33,908 nucleotides of DNA. Source: a virus. This document shows positions 28,004 through 33,908 of this stretch, piece after piece (position 1 is the stretch's first letter; the number at the start of each line of letters is the position of its first letter). Location of the stretch: positions 62,074-95,981 of IMG/VR virus record IMGVR_UViG_3300030116_004105; one strand, written 5' to 3'. The position numbers and the translations under genes were made by a program. Under the pieces are notes generated by a model that saw only the letters and a list, made by a program, of their open reading frames with translations, was not told where the DNA came from and ran no database searches.

Positions 28004-28324
28004 TTAGTAGCCCCCTCCCCCTGAGTATCCTCCTCCAGATCCACCTGAAGACGTAGTAGTTCTAGTAACTGTAGGAGTTGCAGTTCTAGTCGTAGTTCTA
28101 GTTGTAGTCCTAGCTGTTCTAGTAGCCGTAGTAGTTTGTGTTGCTGCCCCTTCCATATCTGTAGGATGAGTGGTTCTATACTCCATCATAACATAAGGAC
28201 TTGATTTATCTCCATTAGTTAATGTGTGAGCAGTGTAAGCTCCTGTCATTAAATAGAAGTTACCATTCTTTTTTACCATAAAGTGGTACCCTTCCGGTGC
28301 AAATACTTTTGTTTTTTGTGCCAT
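28004..28324 (-). CDS. Small protein with Thr/Arg low-complexity tail
   Basis: This 106-residue protein has a compact N-terminal domain of about 58 residues (APEGYHFMVKKNGNFYLMTG, a beta-hairpin-like start, then YVMMEYRTTHP) and a disordered tail of alternating Thr and Arg (TATRTARTTTRTTTRTATP) ending in Ser/Gly/Tyr (SGGSGGGYSGGGGY). No family is recognised. The N-terminal EGYHFMVKKNG...LM resembles small marine-phage proteins of unknown role. The tail could be a flexible surface appendage or bind nucleic acid. It is flanked by 154-residue and basic-protein genes with 2-base gaps, so it belongs to the structural cluster. The repetitive codons give a locally repetitive DNA sequence near 28040-28140. 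Confidence 0.65.
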   Translation of the reverse strand: MAQKTKVFAPEGYHFMVKKNGNFYLMTGAYTAHTLTNGDKSSPYVMMEYRTTHPTDMEGAATQTTTATRTARTTTRTTTRTATPTVTRTTTSSGGSGGGYSGGGGY

Positions 28325-28326
28325 AA

Positions 28327-28791
28327 TTACATAAAATAATCTAGTTCTCTATTTTTATCTTTTAATATACCTGCTAGAGTTCTTGTATTTGTTCTTGTTG
28401 GAATAAAAGAGTATGCTGTTATATTTTTAACTATACCTTTTGTCCAATAGAATCTATACTTATATCCACCAGTATGATCATTTAGATGATAAATTCTTTT
28501 ACCTAGTTTTCGACTAGCTGCCCAATCAATCTTAAGTTTATTTTTATCATCATATTTCATTTTAGACTTTTTTATTCTTATTGTTCCTAGTCTATAAGGA
28601 AGTCTCATTTCTTCTGAGTTTACTAATATTTCATCAATAAATAATTTATTAAACTCATCACATATTTTTCTAAACTTTTGTTTATCAACCTGTAATTCAG
28701 GTATTACACTATTCTTATAATGTGTGTATACATCATTAGATCCAAAATCTTTTTTATAGTTACCTTCCCCTCTTTTTGAATTTTCAAACAT
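28327..28791 (-). CDS. Conserved structural-cluster protein, crAss-like phage family
   Basis: A 154-residue basic, soluble protein. The blocks MRLPYRLGTIRIKK, LKIDWAASRKLGKRIYHLND and GGYKYRFYWTKG, then SFIPTRTNTRTLA, follow a pattern (LP.GLGTL.I.K; DW.ATRKLGKKVYH.ND HT.GYKYR..W; F.PTR.N.R.LA) that I recall as conserved in crAss-like phages next to the connector genes. Its function is not known to me; a role in the head-tail connector or a tail accessory is inferred from its place directly after the 231-residue protein, with which it is coupled by TAATG. No signal peptide or membrane segment; one cysteine. Confidence 0.65.
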   Translation of the reverse strand: MFENSKRGEGNYKKDFGSNDVYTHYKNSVIPELQVDKQKFRKICDEFNKLFIDEILVNSEEMRLPYRLGTIRIKKSKMKYDDKNKLKIDWAASRKLGKRIYHLNDHTGGYKYRFYWTKGIVKNITAYSFIPTRTNTRTLAGILKDKNRELDYFM

Positions 28792-29486
28792 TATTTTTGA
28801 GTATTAGGTTGAAAGTCAGACTTAGCATTATTAGAACTATCTGTTAGAGTTTCTATAAAAGGCTTCATGTTTTGAGTTAACATACTAGTTTTTATTAAAT
28901 CTAACATAGACGTAGATAAAGGATAATCATGATTATCTGGATCATAAGAAGGATTACCATTTACATCCATAAAGTTTGATATTTCTCTTGGATTTTGAAA
29001 CACTCCCTCTGCTTTTATTTTATCTAAGTACTTAGCCTCTGGACCAGTTACATAAATAAAATTATCTAACAAGAATGCAAAAGTCATACGCTTTGTATAC
29101 TTATTAGTTCCTATCCAAGGAGCTCTATTATAAGGTACCATATGAAAGTTAACAGATAAAATTCCTGTAGGCCCTATAGCTGTTATAAGATCTGAGTGCG
29201 ATGTTTCTATTGGATTAGGTATTTGTTGCTTAGATCTCATTATTTTTAAATCAGCAGGTAGCCCACATGTTGATCCAGAAACAGCTTCCACATCTAAACA
29301 GTGTATAACCTGTTTAATATTATCTGAAATACTTCTTCGTTTATTTATATCTTGTCGTATAAACTGAGCTCTTAAGCTGTTTATTTGAAATTCTATTTGA
29401 CGATCAGATATAATTTCATCGTCTGATTGCATACCACCTCTAATAAGGTTTTTAATATCGTATACTATTTCTTTTATTGTTGCCAT
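28791..29486 (-). CDS. Connector / ring protein candidate
   Basis: A 231-residue soluble protein. The N-terminal 60 residues are helical (IKEIVYDIKNLIRGG, DRQIEFQINSLRAQFIRQD), followed by a beta-rich middle with PADLKIMRSK and segments about IGPTG and NRAPWIGTNKYTKRM. The helical N-terminal bundle plus beta core is the usual make-up of head-tail connector or tail-ring proteins (P22 gp4/T7 gp11-like). A protein of this kind stands next to the small 'KYRFYW' protein in crAss-like genomes, as I recall. The role is inferred from context and pattern. It overlaps the next gene as TAATG and starts 1 base after the preceding phosphoesterase stop region. Confidence 0.6.
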   Translation of the reverse strand: MATIKEIVYDIKNLIRGGMQSDDEIISDRQIEFQINSLRAQFIRQDINKRRSISDNIKQVIHCLDVEAVSGSTCGLPADLKIMRSKQQIPNPIETSHSDLITAIGPTGILSVNFHMVPYNRAPWIGTNKYTKRMTFAFLLDNFIYVTGPEAKYLDKIKAEGVFQNPREISNFMDVNGNPSYDPDNHDYPLSTSMLDLIKTSMLTQNMKPFIETLTDSSNNAKSDFQPNTQK

Positions 29487-30650
29487 TTATTTTAAATTAA
29501 CTTGTAAATATCCTTCACATCCTTTTTCTCTGTTCCATATATAAGCCTGCGCTTCTCTTTTACTATGATACCCCATCATTTTATGCCAGGCATCATGTGT
29601 TGCAATACTTGGAAGGAATCTAACTTTTACTCCTTGGTAGGTATTGACAATTTCTCTGTGCTGATGTCCGCAGTGCACTTCTCTGTGCTCACACTCTGCA
29701 AACATTGCTGGCCTTTCGGTTGCCATGAGAAGGGGCATGTCTGCCGGCTTCTCTTTATCCCCATGTGTAAACATAAGCATATTGTTTCCGTATTTGTAAT
29801 ACTTTCTTGACTCATAACTATTATATACTGTCACTGGTTTATAATTTCTATACCAAGCTTCTATTACTTCTCCTATATAAAACATACGTTCAAAGTCATG
29901 GTTACCTTGCACCACTATAACATCTACAGGTGCAAATGCAGATAGATAATCTATTGCTGTAACTAGTAACTTCCAGTAACCTCTAAAGGTTTGTTGCCAT
30001 TCTTCAGCATCATGCTGTGGTGTACCTTTAGTGGTAGCTCTACTATATCCTTCAGAGTTAAGACCATCGTTACCAATAGGTAGTATAAATCTTTCTATGT
30101 TTAATCCTTTGGCTTTTCTATGTAACTCTTTTACAGTGTTCATAAAATCCAAATTATTATCCTCTTGAGATATAGCCCCTATCTTACCGTAATGAAAATC
30201 AGGTAAAGATATTTCGTAGGCTACAGGAGATCCCTCTGTAAGGTTGTAGTTAGGAACTGCAACCTCTGGGATATACTGTTTCATTTCTTCAAAGAACTCT
30301 TTTTTAAACTGCTTAAGATCAAATCCATTTTCTTTTGTTACTACAGAAAACCTATATTCTCCATTAGCAGCTTGCCAGTGTTTGACTGACTTAACATCTT
30401 GTTTTTTTATTCCCCTCTCTTTTAGATGTAAATCCAGTTCGGGTATATATAAAGGATCTATATCCCCTATATTTTTTGTTTCGTTTACATTATCATTACT
30501 ATCCTTCCATCCGTATCCTCCTGCGTATTTTCTGACTCCTCTAACAACCTTTGCTATATTGCTTTGGTCTATACCTAATGCACCACTTGCTTCATAGATA
30601 CTAGAGAATTCATCAATAACGTTTCCTTCTCTGTCTAACTGTTGTATCAT
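29487..30650 (-). CDS. NUMOD1 - metallophosphoesterase fusion protein
   Basis: A 387-residue protein with two modules. Residues 1-50 match a NUMOD1 DNA-binding element (DREGNVIDEFSS, EASGALGIDQSNIAKVVRG, AGGYGWK), usually found in homing endonucleases and other mobile-element proteins. Residues 145-387 carry all motifs of a calcineurin-like metallophosphoesterase: DFH (Asp151, His153), GND (193-195), GNHD (249-252), HGD (296-298) and GHQH (328-331). These bind two metal ions and hydrolyse phosphodi- or monoesters; the substrate is not evident. The DNA-binding domain suggests action on DNA (inference). It lies between the holin and the connector gene and overlaps the holin stop by ATGA. An intact motif set suggests an active enzyme. 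Confidence 0.9.
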   Translation of the reverse strand: MIQQLDREGNVIDEFSSIYEASGALGIDQSNIAKVVRGVRKYAGGYGWKDSNDNVNETKNIGDIDPLYIPELDLHLKERGIKKQDVKSVKHWQAANGEYRFSVVTKENGFDLKQFKKEFFEEMKQYIPEVAVPNYNLTEGSPVAYEISLPDFHYGKIGAISQEDNNLDFMNTVKELHRKAKGLNIERFILPIGNDGLNSEGYSRATTKGTPQHDAEEWQQTFRGYWKLLVTAIDYLSAFAPVDVIVVQGNHDFERMFYIGEVIEAWYRNYKPVTVYNSYESRKYYKYGNNMLMFTHGDKEKPADMPLLMATERPAMFAECEHREVHCGHQHREIVNTYQGVKVRFLPSIATHDAWHKMMGYHSKREAQAYIWNREKGCEGYLQVNLK

Positions 30651-31033
30651 TGTTTTTTAATTTTTTCTATACTTCTTCCAGCAAAATAAGCACCGTACAC
30701 GGTGATTAATAGTGTCTGGTAGATAGGAATATAAGCCGGAGCTATTTCAAATCCTCCTGCATTCCCATCAAATATAGAAATAATTACAAACATTGCTGTT
30801 AAAAATATACATATCAGCGGTCTAATGTTTTTACTTAGCCAGTTATCGGACTTCATATCAGCCTCCCAACGTCTAGTAACTTGTTCTTGTGCTTGAGCTT
30901 CAGCTTGCATAAGAACTTCTTCCATAGCCTGTTTAGCAGCTAATCTTTCTTCTTCAGTAGTAGTTAGATTATCTATTACTCCTCCTACTTTTTCTATAAC
31001 GTTTCCGCCTAAAAATTTTAATAATTTACTCAT
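30647..31033 (-). CDS. Holin, GTA/3TM-like
   Basis: A 128-residue membrane protein next to the M15 peptidase. The N-terminus is amphipathic (KFLGGNVIEKVGGVIDNL), followed by a charged helix rich in Glu/Gln/Ala (30-60), then WLSKNIRP and two transmembrane segments (about 72-88 and 102-118), and a basic end (GRSIEKIKKQ). The WLSKNIRPLICI pattern with flanking helix is typical of the phage 'Holin_3TM' type, which forms the inner-membrane lesion that releases endolysin. Start overlaps the peptidase stop as TAATG, and the stop overlaps the phosphoesterase start. Lysis pairing strengthens the call. Confidence 0.8.
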   Translation of the reverse strand: MSKLLKFLGGNVIEKVGGVIDNLTTTEEERLAAKQAMEEVLMQAEAQAQEQVTRRWEADMKSDNWLSKNIRPLICIFLTAMFVIISIFDGNAGGFEIAPAYIPIYQTLLITVYGAYFAGRSIEKIKKQ

Positions 31034-31503
31034 TAAAGTGCTTTTATATTATCACTGGCATGTCTATAAGCTGTTTTACCTTGATCGTTTTTATAAGCTT
31101 CTAGTACTTGCTTTCTATTTTTGCTTGAACTAAATGATATATGTATCCATGCAAAATCAAACTCGTTTATCATTTGATCAAATTCTAAACCTGAGTCTAG
31201 CACCCAATCATAGATAACTTTATTATTCATTTCTCCATCTTTCCAAAACTGCAGATCCAGTGCTTCACCTTTACAGTGTTGCGAGCGGCTACTTCCCCCG
31301 ATAGCACGATTAAGTTTCGGGCTGCGATAACCACTGCTAATACGGATAGGACCGATAGCATCGCGCATAGGCTGAACAAGCTCTGTAATGATAGTCTGCA
31401 GATTAGCCAGGTGTTCTTTATCTGGTTCATTACTTATTCCTTTTCTTCTTGCTGTATTACTTCGAGTAATCTCTGACAATACAAAATTCTTACTTAGTCT
31501 CAT
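31033..31503 (-). CDS. M15-family peptidase, probable endolysin
   Basis: A 156-residue peptidase_M15_3-type D-Ala-D-Ala carboxypeptidase-like protein that would cleave peptidoglycan peptides. Visible motifs: SSGYRSPKLN (Arg60), SQHCKGEALDL (His76 and Asp83 as zinc ligands, H-x6-D) and AWIHISF (His121, third ligand), with Glu114 or Asp116 as the likely catalytic acid. It has the size of a complete single-domain enzyme and no signal peptide, so release needs a holin; the holin gene follows by TAATG. Together they form the lysis cassette. Confidence 0.92.
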   Translation of the reverse strand: MRLSKNFVLSEITRSNTARRKGISNEPDKEHLANLQTIITELVQPMRDAIGPIRISSGYRSPKLNRAIGGSSRSQHCKGEALDLQFWKDGEMNNKVIYDWVLDSGLEFDQMINEFDFAWIHISFSSSKNRKQVLEAYKNDQGKTAYRHASDNIKAL

Positions 31504-31512
31504 AATTTATAT

Positions 31513-31848
31513 TTAAAATGCTTCCATTACAATTTCGTCTATAGACTCTTGCACTTCTTTTCTAGTGGCTTCCATAGTCATCATAATATTTGCTTGAAAT
31601 CTTTTTACTTCTTCGTTATTATTAAATATCACAATAGTGGGAACTACCACTATTTTATATTCTTTAGACCACCTAGAGTCAGATGTTATATCTACTCGTT
31701 CTGTTTCACAGTCTGATAACTTTGGTAACCATTCTACCTGGTTAGCTGCATTAAAACTAGCATTAAACTCAACAGCAACCATTCCATCAGGAAAGTCTTG
31801 AGCCATAGCGCCAGTGTAAATACAAAATAAAACAAATAGTTTTTTCAT
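31513..31848 (-). CDS. Exported thioredoxin-fold protein without CxxC
   Basis: A 111-residue protein. A signal peptide (MKKLFVLFCIYTGAMAQ, cleavage before Q17 or D18) sends it to the periplasm. The mature part has the thioredoxin order: strand VAVEFNASF, a helix, strand TERVDIT, and VVVPTIVIF with the cis-Pro (Pro70). The place of the WCxxC redox centre is occupied by SFNAANQ, so no catalytic cysteine pair exists; the only mature cysteine (Cys47) lies elsewhere. A binding or chaperone-like role rather than a redox role is likely (inference). It lies between the small membrane protein and the endolysin gene, with 6-10 base gaps. Confidence 0.75.
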   Translation of the reverse strand: MKKLFVLFCIYTGAMAQDFPDGMVAVEFNASFNAANQVEWLPKLSDCETERVDITSDSRWSKEYKIVVVPTIVIFNNNEEVKRFQANIMMTMEATRKEVQESIDEIVMEAF

Positions 31849-31854
31849 AAGATA

Positions 31855-32139
31855 TTATTTTAAGTCATCTATCTTTTCCTCAAGACGTAGCATATGCCCT
31901 TTAATTTCTTTTACATCGTCTTGAGTTGTCATAATAGTTTGACGAATTAATTGATCCTTCATATCATACTCCATGCGAGTAATCTCAGGATCTGGTGGCT
32001 TAGGTAATTCCTTTGCCTCTGATATATCTGATTGTAGTGTAAACCACATACCTACAAGAGTGAAGATTAACACTGCTATACCTGCTAATGTTTTTATACT
32101 CAGTTTTAGAGTTGTGTCTTCATTTATTTCTTTTGCCAT
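31855..32139 (-). CDS. Small single-TM protein with coiled-coil tail
   Basis: A 94-residue protein with a short charged N-terminus, one membrane segment (about 16-35, SIKTLAGIAVLIFTLVGMWF), a Pro/Asp-rich spacer (PKPPDPEITR) and a C-terminal amphipathic coiled coil (about 58-94, KEIKGHMLRLEEKIDDLK). The topology N-in with a periplasmic coiled coil resembles inner-membrane spanins or small lysis-regulating proteins, but I see no clear homology. It lies two genes before the endolysin, so a lysis accessory role is possible (inference). Confidence 0.65.
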   Translation of the reverse strand: MAKEINEDTTLKLSIKTLAGIAVLIFTLVGMWFTLQSDISEAKELPKPPDPEITRMEYDMKDQLIRQTIMTTQDDVKEIKGHMLRLEEKIDDLK

Positions 32140-32141
32140 CT

Positions 32142-33179
32142 TTAAAATATTACATAGTTAAGGCCAACGCTAAAGTTGTGCCATTGTCTGTTCCAATACT
32201 TATTGTATCTACCTTCTATAAATACACCTAAGCTTTTATTAAATCTATATCCATATATAAGTCCTGCTGAATAATCTAACCATTGTTTACCCTTATAATT
32301 ATAATAAGAGTATTCGTTACCTGTGTCTATATGATAAGGCATAAGGTTACCCCAGCTATGAAACCAAAAGTCTTTTGTAAAGTGATAGTAATCAAATCCT
32401 AATACTGCAGAGTATTCAACTATATTAGAAAGTGCAGATCTTTGCGCTTCTACATAATCATCTATTACTTGTGGTATAACAACTTCTTCCCATACCTCTT
32501 GACTAGTTGCTACTACCTCTCCATTGGGTGCTGAATATTGTCCATCTAATGTTATAGTGTATCCCTCTTGAAGTGCCAAGTATGTATAGTGTAATGTCCC
32601 ATTGTCCAGCACCCAGTCTGCCAGGGGGTCAAATCCATATGGCTCTGCAAGTCGCTGTACTGCACCTACGTTTACAGATAGTTTACCTGCTTCACCTATT
32701 TGCAATCTAAATCTTTCTGATGCTTCAAAGTATTTTATGTCTGCAAAACCATCTTCAAGATACTCTATTTTACCTACCCAGCTATCTGCAACATATCTTA
32801 CAAAATGATGCTGGTTAGTAAAATTAACACCTAAACGGCGTACAAAATCAGCCTCGAATAAATACTCAAAGCCATCGACTCTACCAATTGTGGCAGCATC
32901 ACTGTATGAATTTTCTGTACCATTATAAAAAGTAAGAGCCCTGTTTTCATATCCAAATCGTTTTATTTTTCTTATACCTATAGATAATGTATAATCAAAA
33001 GGTGTTTCTATTGTTTGTTCTTCTAGTGTACCAGATGTAATAGACCATATCTGATCATCACCTAATGATGTACCACCATTAACTGCAGCATAAAATGTAG
33101 AGTATTTAAATATTTTATGTAAACCTTGTGCGTTTCCTAAAAAAGGAATAAATACTAATATTAATAATAATTTTTTCAT
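32142..33179 (-). CDS. Exported outer-membrane beta-barrel-like protein
   Basis: A 345-residue protein with a clear Bacteroidota signal peptide (MKKLLLILVFIPFLGNAQ). The mature part alternates hydrophobic and polar residues in likely beta strands with many Tyr/Trp/Phe (FYAAVNGGTSLG, FDYTLSIGIRKIKRFGYENR, FSVGLNYVIF) and ends in an aromatic residue, as outer-membrane barrel proteins do. A helical acidic insert lies near residues 230-265 (EVWEEVVIPQVIDDYVEAQ). No named family is recognised. It is ATGA-coupled to the T9SS-sorted protein upstream. A phage gene of this kind might alter the host surface, for instance to block further adsorption, but it could also be a virion or lysis part; these are inferences. 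Confidence 0.65.
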   Translation of the reverse strand: MKKLLLILVFIPFLGNAQGLHKIFKYSTFYAAVNGGTSLGDDQIWSITSGTLEEQTIETPFDYTLSIGIRKIKRFGYENRALTFYNGTENSYSDAATIGRVDGFEYLFEADFVRRLGVNFTNQHHFVRYVADSWVGKIEYLEDGFADIKYFEASERFRLQIGEAGKLSVNVGAVQRLAEPYGFDPLADWVLDNGTLHYTYLALQEGYTITLDGQYSAPNGEVVATSQEVWEEVVIPQVIDDYVEAQRSALSNIVEYSAVLGFDYYHFTKDFWFHSWGNLMPYHIDTGNEYSYYNYKGKQWLDYSAGLIYGYRFNKSLGVFIEGRYNKYWNRQWHNFSVGLNYVIF

Positions 33180-33908
33180 TTCTTTAATACTTTTCTAGTG
33201 CTAGTGTTACCATTATATGTTACGCTAAAATTATATATACCTGCTGGTAATAAACCTACATCTAATTGATTTAATCCTTTATGCGTTTGATTTTCTTTTA
33301 TTTTAATTACAAGTTTACCAGATACATCATAGACTCTTATACTTACAGGACCATTTGTTAATATGTTTAACATATCTCCCATAGGATTTGGATACATAAC
33401 TACATTATGCCCTCTAAGTAAATCTCTTGTATCTAATGGACTATCCCAAGAACAGCTCCAATATATCTGCTGACATTTATCATCCCATTCATTATTACAA
33501 CAATAAGGATCTATTAAAATAACCCAAGCATAGCACGTGTCATTCAACCAATAAGGAATACCAGGACCATCAATACAACCTGCATCGTATAAACAACTTC
33601 CATCATCTGTATTGTATATAGCATCATAATTGTATCCAAGCGGGTCCATACATCCTTCTAATACATCTATACATCCTCCATTGTCTGTGTTAGCTAATGA
33701 ATCGTAATTAAATGCTGTATCGTCAGTACATCCATAAACTACATCTACACATGAGAAATCTTCTGTATTTGCATCTGGACTGTAATTAAAAGCATTAGGG
33801 TCTGTGCATCCAGGTGTCACCGGAATACACGATCCATTATCGGTGTTAGCAACAGGGTCATAATTAAATGCAATAGTATCAGTACAACCAAATATAAAAG
33901 GTATACAG
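33176..33908 (-). CDS. T9SS-sorted GCTD-repeat protein, 5' end cut by window edge
   Basis: The frame is open to the right edge, so the N-terminus is missing; a GTG at 33820 is internal to a repeat and not a likely start. At least four 26-residue repeats of the form GCTD..AFNYD..ANTDNGSC are followed by a Cys-rich stretch (PYCCNNEWDDKC). The last 75 residues form a T9SS type A sorting domain: VVMYPNPMGDMLNI, VRVYDVSGKLV-like, LPAGIYNFSVTY and a basic end RKVLKK. In Bacteroidota this domain directs cargo through the outer membrane to the cell surface or medium. A phage gene carrying it suggests use of host T9SS in the infected cell (inference). Paired cysteines suggest disulfides in the exported state. 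The upstream half and any signal peptide lie outside the window. Confidence 0.8.
   Translation of the reverse strand, partial: CIPFIFGCTDTIAFNYDPVANTDNGSCIPVTPGCTDPNAFNYSPDANTEDFSCVDVVYGCTDDTAFNYDSLANTDNGGCIDVLEGCMDPLGYNYDAIYNTDDGSCLYDAGCIDGPGIPYWLNDTCYAWVILIDPYCCNNEWDDKCQQIYWSCSWDSPLDTRDLLRGHNVVMYPNPMGDMLNILTNGPVSIRVYDVSGKLVIKIKENQTHKGLNQLDVGLLPAGIYNFSVTYNGNTSTRKVLKK
33578..33889 (-). repeat. Four tandem 78-base (26-residue) GCTD repeats
   Basis: Units run 33889-33812, 33811-33734, 33733-33656 and 33655-33578, each exactly 26 codons and starting GCTD or GCMD with a second Cys at unit position 21. A further partial unit (ending C-I-P) continues to the window edge, so the full array is longer. 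Coding tandem repeat, not CRISPR. Confidence 0.85.

Noticed and set aside
33578-33908. Regularly spaced repeats that could be a CRISPR array
   Set aside because: The 78-base units are in frame, diverge as codons do and encode GCTD protein repeats; there are no constant repeats with unique spacers.
1-33908. Stop-codon reassignment, known in some crAss-like phages
   Set aside because: TAA, TGA and TAG all end genes here (for example TAG at 27693-27695 just before the fibre ATG), and long genes read cleanly in the standard bacterial code.

Overview
The window looks like part of a tailed-phage genome of the crAss-like (Crassvirales-type) lineage infecting a marine, Flavobacteriia-like Bacteroidota host. 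Three things point to this. The late genes form the chain large tail protein, two internal 'cargo' proteins, then a giant polymerase-containing virion protein. The envelope proteins carry typical Bacteroidota signal peptides ending in Ala-Gln, and one carries a type IX secretion (T9SS) C-terminal sorting signal. Gene starts sit behind A-rich leaders without Shine-Dalgarno motifs. The DNA is AT-rich and almost fully coding. TAA, TGA and TAG are all used as stops, so I see no sign of stop-codon reassignment.

Layout. Bases 1-1465 (+ strand) hold the end of an early or replication-type operon: an rIIB-like protein cut by the window edge, then a family-1 uracil-DNA glycosylase overlapping it by ATGA. 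A hairpin terminator at about 1514-1537 separates it from a convergent block on the - strand that runs from 33908 to 1539 without a gap over about 25 bases. In transcription order this block holds: (a) an envelope set, with a T9SS-sorted repeat protein, an outer-membrane-barrel-like protein, a small membrane protein with a coiled coil and an exported thioredoxin-fold protein lacking CxxC; (b) lysis genes, an M15 peptidase and a two-TM holin; (c) a NUMOD1-metallophosphoesterase fusion; (d) connector, ring and small structural proteins, a basic Cys-containing peptide and a fibre; (e) a ring/adaptor and a 1399-residue muzzle/nozzle-type tail protein; (f) two cargo proteins and a 4898-residue protein with an RNA-polymerase catalytic motif (DFDWD, residues 2743-2747) and a zincin motif (HEMLH, 3606-3610); (g) a 54-residue ORF coupled to it by TAATG and a 148-residue beta-rich protein.

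How it may work together (inference): the tail protein makes the exit channel. The three cargo products are packed in the particle and enter the host with the DNA, where the giant protein would transcribe the early genes. By eye, none of the three cargo proteins contains a cysteine (about 5,970 residues), while their tail neighbours do. This fits proteins that must cross an oxidising periplasm unfolded. The exported gene set upstream of lysis may modify the host envelope, but its role is unknown.

The most unusual items are the single-chain giant polymerase/zincin protein and the Cys-free cargo, the phage-encoded T9SS substrate with its exported neighbours, and the NUMOD1-phosphoesterase fusion. 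No tRNA, CRISPR array, insertion sequence or gene-free stretch over 300 bases was seen.
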